A stretch of 64,000 nucleotides of DNA from Hoeflea sp. (GTDB taxonomy: Bacteria > Pseudomonadota > Alphaproteobacteria > Rhizobiales > Rhizobiaceae). Of this stretch, positions 27,357 to 36,150 are shown one piece after another. The notes below the pieces were generated by a model that searched no databases, was not told the origin of the DNA, and worked only from the letters and a program-made list of their open reading frames with translations. Position numbers and translations under genes: made by a program. Position 1 is the stretch's first letter. The number at the start of each line of letters is the position of its first letter. The stretch is from assembly GCF_002733955.1 (NCBI RefSeq), contig NZ_NVXQ01000002.1, positions 186,001 to 250,000 on the forward strand, given 5' to 3'.

Positions 27357-28874
27357 ATGGCAGCTATAGAGCCTGGGGCGTCTGGCCTGGAGCCAGACAC
27401 GGCTGTGCGAAAGACATCGAATTTCTCACTAAAGCCATCAGAACGCCAGGCCTTGCTGGCGATCCTCTGCGCAATGCTGATCGTGCGCATCCTGGCCATG
27501 TTCTGGTATCCCTTCGTCGATTCGACCGAAGCACGATACGCGGAAATTGCGCGAAAAATGCTGGAGACGGGTGACTGGATTACCCCTCAGTTCGACTATG
27601 GCGTCCCGTTTTGGGGCAAGCCGCCATTGCACACATGGATGTCCGCGCTTGGCATGAAGATATTCGGTGTGGGTCATTTCGGCGCGCGGTTTTTCTTTTT
27701 GATTGCATCACTCGGCCTGCTGTCGCTCTGCTACATCTGGGTGCGCAAGCTGCGAGGCAGTGACCTGGCCTTGGTCGCAACAGCCGTCATGGCATCTGCA
27801 GGCCTGTTTTTCGGGGCTTCCGCCTTCGTCGTGACCGACATGGCAATGGTTCTGGGAACGACCATGAGCATGGCCGGTTTCTACGCCTGCGTCGCTGACA
27901 GGCAGTCTCATCGTATATGGGGGTACCTGTTCTTTGTCGGGCTTGCTGTTGGCCTCTTGGCAAAGGGGCCGGTTGCGGTCGTTTTGACAGGAATCCCGAT
28001 CTTCCTCTGGGTCGTGCTGGGCAATCGCTGGCTGCAGTTGTTGCGTCTTCCATGGGTCACGGGAGTGCTGCTCGCTGCGCTGATCGCCGTGCCATGGTAC
28101 CTGATGGCCGAAGCGAAGACGCCCGGGTTCCTCAGCTACTTCATCATCGGCGAACACTACAAGAGGTTCCTGGAGACCGGCTGGCAGGGTGATTTGTACG
28201 GTTCGGCTCATGCACGTCCCAAGGGGATGATCTGGGTCTATGGCTTCATTGCATTCCTGCCCTGGATCATGTTCGCGCCAGCTTTGGCGACGCGAGGCAA
28301 ACAGGTGCTGGAGGTCTTCCGGAAAGATCAAACCGGCTGGCATGGCTATCTGTTGGCCTGGTCATTGTCTCCCCTGATCCTGTTCACACCGGCCGCCAAC
28401 ATTCTTCCCGCTTATGTTCTGCCTGGAATTCCCGCCGCCGCCATCCTGCTGGTGTCTGTCTGGACGACGGTCTTCGGGCAGCCGGGCCGGATGACGCGGC
28501 TATGGGTGCCACTTTCCATGATCACTGTCGCGGTCATAGTTCTGGGCCTGACGACGGTCGCGTTCTTCTTCCCCAACACGCTCAATGTCAGGTCGGAACG
28601 GGATTTGGTTCTAAAAGCGCTTGAAACGTCACCGGACATCGCGATCAATTACTGGGGTGACCGAAGCTACTCGGCCGAGTTTTATACACGAGGCCGCGTT
28701 CGCTACGTGACCGATCCCGCTGCTCTCGAGGCGTTGAACACGAATGATGTCCGGGATGCCCTGGCGGTTTACAGCCACGACATACCGCTTCTCAAGGATC
28801 AGTTGGAGGCTGGCTTTGTCGACCTGGGCCGGTTCAACCGCCGTCACTTGTTCGTCGAGCCGCCGTTGCAGTAG
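27357..28874 (+). CDS. ArnT-like family 39 glycosyltransferase (PMT_2 superfamily)
   Basis: 505-residue integral membrane transferase using a polyprenyl-phosphate sugar donor, probably to decorate lipid A or another envelope glycan on the periplasmic side. The first periplasmic loop has DSTEARYAEIARKMLETGDW and FWGKPPLHTWM, the ArnT/PMT catalytic and donor-binding motifs; about a dozen helices follow and then a small C-terminal soluble domain. ATG 27357 is chosen over a longer frame from 27165, whose extra residues are not family-like. Third-position composition is visibly less GC-biased than in flanking genes, and it stands alone just downstream of tRNA-Lys, which suggests acquisition by transfer. 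The sugar and acceptor are unknown. Confidence 0.85.
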   Translation: MAAIEPGASGLEPDTAVRKTSNFSLKPSERQALLAILCAMLIVRILAMFWYPFVDSTEARYAEIARKMLETGDWITPQFDYGVPFWGKPPLHTWMSALGMKIFGVGHFGARFFFLIASLGLLSLCYIWVRKLRGSDLALVATAVMASAGLFFGASAFVVTDMAMVLGTTMSMAGFYACVADRQSHRIWGYLFFVGLAVGLLAKGPVAVVLTGIPIFLWVVLGNRWLQLLRLPWVTGVLLAALIAVPWYLMAEAKTPGFLSYFIIGEHYKRFLETGWQGDLYGSAHARPKGMIWVYGFIAFLPWIMFAPALATRGKQVLEVFRKDQTGWHGYLLAWSLSPLILFTPAANILPAYVLPGIPAAAILLVSVWTTVFGQPGRMTRLWVPLSMITVAVIVLGLTTVAFFFPNTLNVRSERDLVLKALETSPDIAINYWGDRSYSAEFYTRGRVRYVTDPAALEALNTNDVRDALAVYSHDIPLLKDQLEAGFVDLGRFNRRHLFVEPPLQ

Positions 28875-28929
28875 CGATCGCGATACGTCAGATGGGTGCC
28901 GCCGATCTGCGGCTTGATCAGACACGAAG

Positions 28930-28954
28930 CAAGCGCTGAGCATCTCAGCGCTTG
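28930..28954. terminator. Hairpin between convergent glycosyltransferase and FAD monooxygenase genes
   Basis: Perfect 11-base arms CAAGCGCTGAG and CTCAGCGCTTG around a CAT loop, 56 bases after the glycosyltransferase stop and 68 bases from the convergent gene. It lacks a clear T run but is well placed as a shared terminator. Confidence 0.6.
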
Positions 28955-29021
28955 TCCTGTGAATATGCGACCCGAAACCTCGAGCCTGATCCCCGCGCCA
29001 CTACTAAAGACGACGCCCGTC

Positions 29022-30302
29022 TCACTCCGGCGTGGCGCGGGGGGCTATCGTCGGTGGAGCCGCGTTCAAGGTGTCGCGGGCAAAACCGGCCGCGGCCTTG
29101 TACTTGCCCATGAATTCGGCCCGTTCCGCAGCCGGGATCACGCTGTCGATGTCGTCGAACTCGCCGCCGCAACGCTCGTTGACCATGTTGAGCAGCCCGA
29201 ACGGCCCTGCCCCGCGATTGCGCAGGATCAGCGCCGAAATCGGTTCGCACAACTCGGCATTGAAGGCGGACAGCGCCTCGGGGCCGACGCCATGGGCGAG
29301 GAACTTGGCGCCCAGTATCCGCGCGTCCATGATCGCCTGGCTGGCGCCGTTCGAGCCGGTCGGATACATCGCATGCGCGGCGTCGCCAATCAGCGCCACC
29401 GGGCCGTCGACCCAGGTCGGGATCGGGTCACGGTCGATCATCGGGTTTTCAAAGGCGATATCTGCATCGCGGATCAGCGCCGGCACATCCAGCCAGTCAT
29501 AGGTCCAATCCTCGAAATGATGGATGAAATCATCGATCCCGACCGGCCGGAACCAGCCCATGGTCTCGTGCTGGGACGGATCGTCATAGGTGACCTCGGC
29601 GATCCAGTTGATCAGCGCCAGCCCGGTTTCAGGATCCGGCGGCGAAATCGGATAGATCACCATCCGGTGCTTGTGCGTGCCAAGCCCGATGAAGGACGAG
29701 CCGGTGCGGATAGGCTTTGCCCGCGAGGTCCCGCGCCACATCACCGCGCCGCCCCAGTGGATCGGCGGCTGATCGGGATGCATCTGCGCCCGGATGGCGG
29801 AGTGAATGCCGTCCGCCCCGATCAGCAGGCTCCCGGTTTCCTTAATCTCGCCGGTTTTGGTTTCCAGCGTCACGGTGACGCTGCCATCAGGATTGACCGC
29901 ATAACCCTTGGCGCGGCATCCCGGCCGGACCGCATCGGGCCCCGCCAGTTCGACAAAGCGCTGGTACAGCGCCATGTGAAATTCGCCCCGGTGCATGGCG
30001 TATTGCGGCCAGTCGTAACCCGCCAGCAGGCCACGCGGCTCGGAATAGATTTCCTGGCCTTTCATGCCGACCAGCGCCCACTCCTTGGCCGGAACCCCGA
30101 GCGTGTCCAGTTCTTCCGCCGTGAAGCCGAGATCGAACAATTCGCGCACGGCATTGGGCTGGATGTTGATGCCGACGCCCAGCGGCTTGAGTTCGTTGAC
30201 GGCTTCAAACACCACGCAGTCGACACCGATCTGGTGCAAGGTCAGCGCAAGCGCCAGCCCGCCAATGCCGCCACCTGCGATCATCACCCTGTTGTCCGTC
30301 AT
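29022..30302 (-). CDS. FAD-dependent aromatic monooxygenase (salicylate hydroxylase-like)
   Basis: 426-residue class A flavoprotein monooxygenase. MIAGGGIGGLALALTLHQIG at the N-terminus binds the ADP part of FAD, LIGADGIHSAIR is the middle DG motif, and ALIGDAAHAMYPTGSNGASQ is the third FAD motif. These enzymes use NAD(P)H to hydroxylate aromatic rings. The OYE-type reductase gene lies 103 bases upstream on the same strand, suggesting a two-gene transcript for an aromatic or enone compound. Substrate not determinable from sequence. Confidence 0.85.
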   Translation of the reverse strand: MTDNRVMIAGGGIGGLALALTLHQIGVDCVVFEAVNELKPLGVGINIQPNAVRELFDLGFTAEELDTLGVPAKEWALVGMKGQEIYSEPRGLLAGYDWPQYAMHRGEFHMALYQRFVELAGPDAVRPGCRAKGYAVNPDGSVTVTLETKTGEIKETGSLLIGADGIHSAIRAQMHPDQPPIHWGGAVMWRGTSRAKPIRTGSSFIGLGTHKHRMVIYPISPPDPETGLALINWIAEVTYDDPSQHETMGWFRPVGIDDFIHHFEDWTYDWLDVPALIRDADIAFENPMIDRDPIPTWVDGPVALIGDAAHAMYPTGSNGASQAIMDARILGAKFLAHGVGPEALSAFNAELCEPISALILRNRGAGPFGLLNMVNERCGGEFDDIDSVIPAAERAEFMGKYKAAAGFARDTLNAAPPTIAPRATPE

Positions 30303-30405
30303 CCTGAAATGCTCCGTGTGTTTGGTGTCCCGCGCGTTCCGGCCCGTCCAATAACCAGATCGGACCAGACTGTCGACAGCAGCGACGCGTCGAGGAAAGT
30401 CAGCA

Positions 30406-31554
30406 TCAGCCTTTTGGCTGGTAGAAATCCGAGGTTTTTTCGCGGCCCGCCAGCCACCAGCCGGCCTGCTGCGGCCAGGTCTCGAACGCTGTGTCGTAAC
30501 CCAGATGGCGTGCTGCGTGCTGCGCCCAGTTCGGATCGACCAGCGCTTCGCGGGCGATGGCCATCAGATCGGCCTGGCCGTCCTGCAAGATGGCTTCTGC
30601 CTGCTCGGGATGGGTAATCAGCCCCACCGCCATCGTCGTCATTCCGACATCCCTGCGCACCCGCTCGGCATAACCGACCTGGAACCCGGGCTGCCGCTTC
30701 TGCCCACCGCTCGCCGTCGCGGCACCTGCAATGCCGCTTGACGAGCAATCCATCACATCTACGCCGCGCCGCTTGAGTTCGCCCGCCAGCACCACCGTAT
30801 CCTCCAGCGTCCAGCCTTCCGGTACACCATCGACGGCGGAGGTGCGGAAAAACAGCGGCAGCTCCTCGGGCCAGACCGCACGCACTCTCTCGGTAATTTC
30901 CAGCGCCAGCTGCATCCGTCCGGCAAGATCTCCGCCGTATTTGTCGGTGCGCTTGTTGGACAATGGCGACAGGAAACTGTGCACCAGATAGCCATGCGCG
31001 CCGTGGATCTCGGCGATCTTGTAGCCGGCCAACAGCGCCCGCCTGGCGGCTGACTCGTAATCGTCCAGCAGCGTGGCAATCTCGTCAGTCGAAAGCTCAT
31101 GTGGCTCCGGCCAGCCTTCCGCCACCGGCACCGCAGAGGGGCCGACCGGCGTCCAGGGCATGTCGCCACGGGCAAAATCCGCCTCGTTCAGCGGACCGTT
31201 GCCGTACCAGGGACGCTGCATTCCCGCCTTGCGCCCGGCATGGCCGAGCTGGATAGCCGGAATGGCGCCGTTCCTGAGCGCGAATTGCGCCACCCTTGCA
31301 TGGCCGGGGATCTGGCTGTCGGTCCAGATGCCGGGGCAGCCATGGGTGATCCGGCCCTGTTTCTGCACCGCAGTGGCTTCGGTGAAGACGATCCCTGCCC
31401 CGCCGATCACAAAGCGCCCCAGATGCGCCAGGTGCCAGTCATCCATATGCCCCTCATGCGCCGAATACTGGCACATCGGTGAAATCACCACCCGGTTGCG
31501 CGTGGTGACGCTACGAAGGGTGAGCGGTTTGAACAGGTGAGGCGCAGCGGTCAT
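30406..31554 (-). CDS. Old yellow enzyme family NADH:flavin oxidoreductase (YqjM class)
   Basis: 382-residue FMN-dependent ene-reductase. It has the YqjM-class cysteine in VVISPMCQYSAHEG, the substrate-binding His pair in EIHGAHGYLVHSFLSP, and the NKRTDKYGG loop. ATG at 31554 follows AAAGGA at 7 bases; the longer frame to 31617 is rejected. It probably reduces an activated C=C bond. Located directly upstream of the FAD monooxygenase gene; the nearby heme locus begins 92 bases farther upstream but is likely a separate unit. Confidence 0.88.
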   Translation of the reverse strand: MTAAPHLFKPLTLRSVTTRNRVVISPMCQYSAHEGHMDDWHLAHLGRFVIGGAGIVFTEATAVQKQGRITHGCPGIWTDSQIPGHARVAQFALRNGAIPAIQLGHAGRKAGMQRPWYGNGPLNEADFARGDMPWTPVGPSAVPVAEGWPEPHELSTDEIATLLDDYESAARRALLAGYKIAEIHGAHGYLVHSFLSPLSNKRTDKYGGDLAGRMQLALEITERVRAVWPEELPLFFRTSAVDGVPEGWTLEDTVVLAGELKRRGVDVMDCSSSGIAGAATASGGQKRQPGFQVGYAERVRRDVGMTTMAVGLITHPEQAEAILQDGQADLMAIAREALVDPNWAQHAARHLGYDTAFETWPQQAGWWLAGREKTSDFYQPKG

Positions 31555-31646
31555 GAGAGGTCCTTTTGTCAATCGCGCGGAAGCTATCGCGCGTTGACGC
31601 CGGGAGCAATCATTCACTGCCAGGAATTGTCAGGCTGCAACAGAGC

Positions 31647-32471
31647 TCAATTGGAAACCGCAAGTTTTGGCGATGCCAGACCCCGGCGCGCCGCATCAAT
31701 CAGCGGCAAGACAAAGAAGTCCATTCCCGGCGGCACCTGGCCCACGGCCATCGGGCAGCCATAGACGGTTTCCAGATTGTCCGGTGTCAAAACCTCCCGC
31801 GGCGCGCCACAGCCGTGAACCTCGCCCTGCTTCATCAACACCACATGGTCGGCATAATGCGCGGTCAGATTCAGATCGTGCAGGATCGCCACCACGCCAC
31901 CGCCGGCATCGGCATAGCGCCGGGCGATCTGCATGATCTGCAGCTGATGCTTGATATCAAGGCTCGAGATCGGCTCATCCAGAAACAGGCAGCGCGGCAT
32001 GCCCTCGAATACCGGTTCCCAGACTTGGGCCAGCACCCGGGCGAGCTGAACCCGCTGCTGTTCGCCGCCGGAGAGCTCCTGGTAAAGCCTGCCGCCAAAC
32101 CCGCCCATATCAACCGCATCAAGCGCCTGGCCGATCCGTTCCGGAACATCCGTTCCGGTCTGGACGCCCGTTGTCAGCCCCAGCCTGACCACCTCATGCA
32201 CCGTGAAGGGGAACGAAAGACTGGCCGCTTGCGGCAGCACGCCGCGCAGGCTGGCGAGTTCCGCCGGACGCGCGGAGGCAATATTGACCCCGTTGAGATG
32301 CACATCGCCGTCAAAGCCGATTTCACCGGTCAGCGCACGCAGCAAGGTGGTCTTGCCGGAACCGTTTGGCCCGATGATGACGGTAAAATGATCCTGCGAA
32401 GCCGCCATGTCGATGCCGTGCAGGATTTCGGTTTTCCCAAGCCGCACATGAATGTTTTTTGCCGTGAGCAT
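31647..32471 (-). CDS. hmuV: Heme ABC transporter ATP-binding protein HmuV
   Basis: 274-residue cytoplasmic ATPase energising heme import across the inner membrane. Walker A IIGPNGSGKTTLLRAL (about residue 33), signature ELSGGEQQRVQLARVLAQ and Walker B CLFLDEPISSLDIKHQ followed by the H-loop ILHDLNLTAHYAD are all intact; the sequence matches HmuV rather than siderophore ATPases. It starts 1 base after the hmuU stop, so it is translated from the same transcript. Confidence 0.95.
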   Translation of the reverse strand: MLTAKNIHVRLGKTEILHGIDMAASQDHFTVIIGPNGSGKTTLLRALTGEIGFDGDVHLNGVNIASARPAELASLRGVLPQAASLSFPFTVHEVVRLGLTTGVQTGTDVPERIGQALDAVDMGGFGGRLYQELSGGEQQRVQLARVLAQVWEPVFEGMPRCLFLDEPISSLDIKHQLQIMQIARRYADAGGGVVAILHDLNLTAHYADHVVLMKQGEVHGCGAPREVLTPDNLETVYGCPMAVGQVPPGMDFFVLPLIDAARRGLASPKLAVSN

Positions 32472-32472
32472 G

Positions 32473-33564
32473 TCAGATGTCCATCAGTCCGCGTCGGCGC
32501 AGCAGGATCCACAAGAAGAACGGCGCGCCCACCGTTGCAGTCACGATCCCGATCGGAAGTTCAGCCGGCGCCACGATCTGCCGCGCAATGGCGTCGGCAA
32601 ACAACAGCATGATGGCGCCAAGCAGCGCGCAGGCCGGCAGCAAATAGCGGTGATCGGGCCCGATCGACAGCCGCAACAGATGCGGCACAACGATGCCGAC
32701 AAAGCCGATACCGCCGGACACGGCGACAGCCGCACCGGTGGCCGCCGCCACCATGACGATCGCCACTCGTTTGAAGACCTGCACATGGATACCCAGATGC
32801 TGCGCCGTTGCCTCGCCCAGCGTCATCGCATTCAGTCCCCGCGCCATGAACGGCGCGAAAAACAGGATCGGCAGGATGATCGGCGCCACTGCCAGCACCT
32901 TAGGCCAGGTCGCTCCGGCAACCGAGCCCAGGCCCCAGAACGTGAGGTCCCGCAATTGATTGTCATCCGCCCAGAAGATCAGGAGCCCGGTAAAGGCTCC
33001 CGCCATCGCACCAAGCGCGATGCCGGCCAGCAGCATGGTGGCAACCGACGTCCGGCCGTTGCTGGTGGATATCCGGTAGAGTGCAAAGGTGAAGGCCAGC
33101 CCGCCCAGAAACGCCGCGAACGGGACATGATAGATGCCGAACAGCGCCGCCACCGGCGCCAGAACGCTGCCGCCAAGCACGATGAAGGTCACGGCCCCCA
33201 GCCCTGCGCCTGCAGAGACACCGACGATCCCCGGATCGGCGAGCGGATTGCGAAACAGGCCCTGCATCGTCGCACCCGAGACCGCCAGTGACGCGCCGAT
33301 CATCATGCCGAGCAGGGTGCGCGGCATGCGGATATCGAGAATGACCACACGTTCCACCGCACTGATCAGGTCATCCTGCCCAGAGACGAGCGCCCAGACG
33401 ACCGACACAGCCGATGTGTCGGTGGCTCCCGATGCGAGGCTCAGCACGGCGGTGATCAGCAGAAAAATTGCCAAGAAGACAATTACCCTGCGGGCAAAGA
33501 CTGTCCTGTCTCCCGCCTGTGCATCCGCGGGCCGAACGGCAGCGGCGTCGAGACTAATACTCAT
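32473..33564 (-). CDS. hmuU: Heme ABC transporter permease HmuU
   Basis: 363-residue FecCD/BtuC-type permease with about ten helices. RMPRTLLGMMIGASLAVSGATMQGLFRNPLADPGIVG is the family hallmark (key words RMPRTL and GATMQGLFRNPLADP), and GFVGIVVPHLLRLSIGPDHR is the coupling region that contacts HmuV. The ATG at 33564 overlaps the hmuT stop by 11 bases; a longer frame to 33639 lies inside hmuT and is rejected. Confidence 0.94.
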   Translation of the reverse strand: MSISLDAAAVRPADAQAGDRTVFARRVIVFLAIFLLITAVLSLASGATDTSAVSVVWALVSGQDDLISAVERVVILDIRMPRTLLGMMIGASLAVSGATMQGLFRNPLADPGIVGVSAGAGLGAVTFIVLGGSVLAPVAALFGIYHVPFAAFLGGLAFTFALYRISTSNGRTSVATMLLAGIALGAMAGAFTGLLIFWADDNQLRDLTFWGLGSVAGATWPKVLAVAPIILPILFFAPFMARGLNAMTLGEATAQHLGIHVQVFKRVAIVMVAAATGAAVAVSGGIGFVGIVVPHLLRLSIGPDHRYLLPACALLGAIMLLFADAIARQIVAPAELPIGIVTATVGAPFFLWILLRRRGLMDI

Positions 33565-34465
33565 CGCCGTAGAACGCTTCAGCCAGCTTGGAGATCGCCT
33601 CGCCCGTGCGCGGGCCAAAGCCCAGCAACAGGAGACCATCCATACGGATAATGTTGCCGTTCCTGACCGCCGGGGTCGCGGAAAGTGCCGGATGCGCTTC
33701 CAGCAATGCGTTCGGGGATTCGTGGTCGGTGGATTCGCCCCGTCCGTTCATCATCACGATGATGTCCGGCGCCGCCTCGATGACCGCTTCATTGCTGATC
33801 TGCTTGTAGCCCGAAAACGCGGTGATGACGTTGTCGCCACCGGCCAGTTCGATGATGTTGTTGGCCGCCGTGTTCTTGCCAGCCGTGTGGACCTTGTCGT
33901 CGGTCAGCGCCAGCACGAACATGACCTTGTGTCTGCGCTCGATGGAGGCCAGCCGCGCGCGCGCCTTGGCAATGTCGACGGCAACCTTCTTCTTCAGCGC
34001 CTCGCCCTTTTGCGGCACACCCAGTTCCGCAGCAATGATGGTGATGTTCTCGTCGATACCTTCGAGGGTGAAATCGTCAGGCACATCCACCCAGCGCACC
34101 CCGGTGCTCTTGAGCACTTCCACCGCTTCCGGAGGGCCGTTGTTTTCGCGCGCCAGAATGAGATCGGGCTTGACCGACAGGACGCCCTCGGGCGACAGCG
34201 CGCGAATGTAGCCCACATTTGGCAACCCGGCGGCTTCCGGAGGATGGTTGGAGGTCGCATCCCGGCCCACGAGCCGGTCCTGTTCGCCCAGCTCATAGAC
34301 AATCTCGGTCACCGCACCGCCAATCGCCAGCACTCTTTGCGCCTGCGCACCTTCGGCCTGAGCCGGCAAGGAAGCCAAGGGCACAGCCATCATTGCCGCC
34401 AGCGCGGACTGCAGGAAAAACCGGCGCTCGAGGCGGTAGAAATGTGTCATTTTCATATATCTCAT
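33554..34465 (-). CDS. hmuT: Periplasmic heme-binding protein HmuT
   Basis: 303-residue exported protein with a signal peptide ending about residue 38 (LPAQAEGAQA). It is a cluster A-II binding protein with two lobes and a long linker helix. VGYIRALSPEGVLSVKPDLI holds the tyrosine that ligates heme in HmuT/ShuT, and AGKNTAANNIIELAGGDNV lies in the second lobe. It delivers heme to HmuUV. The start overlaps the hmuS stop by 4 bases (ATGA). Confidence 0.94.
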   Translation of the reverse strand: MRYMKMTHFYRLERRFFLQSALAAMMAVPLASLPAQAEGAQAQRVLAIGGAVTEIVYELGEQDRLVGRDATSNHPPEAAGLPNVGYIRALSPEGVLSVKPDLILARENNGPPEAVEVLKSTGVRWVDVPDDFTLEGIDENITIIAAELGVPQKGEALKKKVAVDIAKARARLASIERRHKVMFVLALTDDKVHTAGKNTAANNIIELAGGDNVITAFSGYKQISNEAVIEAAPDIIVMMNGRGESTDHESPNALLEAHPALSATPAVRNGNIIRMDGLLLLGFGPRTGEAISKLAEAFYGDEY

Positions 34466-35535
34466 TGTGCCGGCTCCATATCCGTCAGGACCTCTGACCG
34501 CGGCAAGGCCTCAACAAGAGCATCCCACTTCGCGACCAGTTCCGTCCCGTCGCCATCGCGGCGGTAGCCGTTGATCAGGATGACCTGATCGTCATTCTCA
34601 TCAAAGATTTCGATCGAATGGATGTCGCCATTGCCGGTTGGCTTGCGAACCAGCCAGATTGCAGCAAAGTGATCCTTGCGCAGATGAAGATGGAAGCCAG
34701 TGTCGAGAACATTGAGCCAGGGCCCCATCTGCTTGATATTGCGCACGGGACCGGAATGGATTTGCAAGATCCCGGGGTTGCGGACAAAGGCCATGATGGG
34801 AAGCTCTTGTTCGGCGAGCTTTTCAAACAGCACTTCAGCAGCCTCGGGCGACAGCCGTTGGGCGTAATCCTCGCCAACCAGGCGAATCGCGTCATGACGG
34901 GAGATATTGCTTTGGCGCAGCATCGACTGAAACTGATGCGTGTCTTCCATGGTGGCCCATGAATCGCGCAACGCGACCAACGCCTCAGGGGTCGGTTGTT
35001 CCGTCTGCTTGACCGGTCCGGCAGGTTTGAAGTCAGGCCCGGGCGCGTGTTTCTTCAGCCGTTCGCGGATGAGATTCCATTTCTCCATGTCTGTCGCATC
35101 ACGTGCGAAGACCTTGTGCACGGCATCTCCGCGCGCATCAAAGAATTGAAAACTCTTCAGCGTGGATCCGTCGTCCAACGGTTTGGTGACATGGTAGGCG
35201 TGTCGCCACTGCTTTGGGAAAATCCGCAGATCGATGTCTTTTCCCAGAACCACCGAGGCATGTTTGCCAGCCGAGTATTTTTCGTAAACGCCTGTCTTTT
35301 CATGCACCGCATTGGCATTCCGCGACAGCGCCATCACGACACCGGCCTCGCTCAGCAAAGTGAAGAAGACATCGATGGACGGCTCGATCCGCTCGACATA
35401 TTCGCCGACAAAGGCCTCCAGAAACTGGCCTTCGGTAATCCCCAGCTGACCGGCCAGGTCGCGCTCGCGCATCTTGGGGTTATTGCGGCGCGCTTCACGT
35501 ATCGCTGCCGCATCAGGTAAAGTTGTGCTGTTCAT
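34462..35535 (-). CDS. hmuS: Hemin-degrading factor HmuS
   Basis: 357-residue cytoplasmic protein of the HemS/ChuX/HmuS family, built of two similar halves (about residues 35-180 and 200-350; compare FFTLLSEAGVVMALSRNANAVHE with LPIMAFVRNPGILQIHSGPVRNI). It receives imported heme and opens or transfers it. ATG 35535 is used; a GTG at 35547 overlapping the hemP stop would add four residues and is equally possible. Second gene of hemP-hmuSTUV. Confidence 0.93.
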   Translation of the reverse strand: MNSTTLPDAAAIREARRNNPKMRERDLAGQLGITEGQFLEAFVGEYVERIEPSIDVFFTLLSEAGVVMALSRNANAVHEKTGVYEKYSAGKHASVVLGKDIDLRIFPKQWRHAYHVTKPLDDGSTLKSFQFFDARGDAVHKVFARDATDMEKWNLIRERLKKHAPGPDFKPAGPVKQTEQPTPEALVALRDSWATMEDTHQFQSMLRQSNISRHDAIRLVGEDYAQRLSPEAAEVLFEKLAEQELPIMAFVRNPGILQIHSGPVRNIKQMGPWLNVLDTGFHLHLRKDHFAAIWLVRKPTGNGDIHSIEIFDENDDQVILINGYRRDGDGTELVAKWDALVEALPRSEVLTDMEPAQ

Positions 35536-35543
35536 GCGCCCGC

Positions 35544-35732
35544 TCACTTGTTGAGTATCAATTTGCCCTGTTTGGTGATTTTCAGGCGGTAGATGGCGCC
35601 ATCATGCTCAATGGCGACCTCCCGGCTCTCACCGAACAGCTCCCGCGATTCAATCACCCGATCGACCTGTGAAAACTCGAAGTCACGATTGGGCGCACTG
35701 TGGTCGGCTGGAATTTTTTCCAAGGTCAACAT
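35544..35732 (-). CDS. hemP: Hemin uptake protein HemP
   Basis: 62-residue protein, first gene of the heme operon. The C-terminal HemP core reads SRELFGESREVAIEHDGAIYRLKITKQGKLILNK in overlapping pieces: RELFGESREVAIEH and YRLKITKQGKLILNK, typical of the family. In rhizobia the homolog HmuP acts as a transcriptional co-regulator for heme uptake genes with Irr, so this gene may be regulatory rather than structural. Its stop overlaps the alternative hmuS GTG start. Confidence 0.92.
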   Translation of the reverse strand: MLTLEKIPADHSAPNRDFEFSQVDRVIESRELFGESREVAIEHDGAIYRLKITKQGKLILNK

Positions 35733-36150
35733 CCATTTGTTGGCCTGGCTGGCGACGAGCTGGCTTGGCGTGATTTGCTGTGCGAATTAACTTGACTAAA
35801 ACGCTCCGGATTTAGTAATCGGTGTCTCGCATAAGGTGAGTGGAAATGTCAAGTTTGATGTGAAGCTCGACCAACGCATTCAAAAGCGGCAAGCAAGCGA
35901 CACGCCAGCCAGCCATCCAGTAAGAACTATGGATCAGGTAAGCGTTTTGACGGCGATGACAGAATCTACAACAGCCATGTCGGGGAAAGCCGCCGCTCTG
36001 CCGCACGGCGCTCCAAACGCATCATTTGGCGTTGAAAATCAATTTGTTGCGAAGCGCCGGGACCTTTTGTCCAGCCATGTCCGCAGAGCACACACCTTCA
36101 AGATCACAGTGACCAAGCGGTTCAGCCGGTAATTTCTTAGGAGACTGATA
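35733..36150. other. Divergent control region between hemP and the exb/tonB operon
   Basis: About 420 bases, less GC-rich than the surrounding genes, with no convincing gene. It must hold the promoters of both heme transcripts. A plus-strand frame at 35836-36132 lacks a ribosome site and family features. An inverted repeat overlapping a TTGACT box is listed separately. I found no exact match to the rhizobial Irr (ICE) motif; a degenerate RirA IRO site cannot be excluded by eye. Confidence 0.6.
35795..35816. promoter_or_regulatory. Candidate operator ACTAAA-N10-TTTAGT in the heme control region
   Basis: Six-base inverted arms separated by 10 bases, about one helical turn and a half centre to centre. 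The left arm overlaps a TTGACT -35-like box (35792-35797) and the right arm runs into TAGTAAT, a poor -10-like box, on the plus strand, so a bound repressor could block the exb/tonB promoter. It lies about 60 bases upstream of hemP as well. The regulator (Irr, RirA or another) is not identifiable. Confidence 0.35.

Noticed and set aside
26735-27499. 254-codon open frame on the minus strand covering the tRNA-Lys region
   Set aside because: It reads antisense through the tRNA; the encoded stretch GVRTLDLLIKSQLLYQLSYA is the familiar mis-translation of a tRNA. It also overlaps the start of the glycosyltransferase gene.
27065-29021. Genomic island integrated at tRNA-Lys
   Set aside because: No integrase gene and no visible repeat of the tRNA 3' end downstream; only the odd codon use of one gene supports transfer.
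28896-30617. 573-codon plus-strand frame
   Set aside because: Antisense to the FAD monooxygenase gene, which has all three flavin motifs.
35836-36132. 98-codon plus-strand frame in the heme control region
   Set aside because: GTG start without a ribosome site, no signal peptide or domain, and it sits where two divergent promoters are needed.
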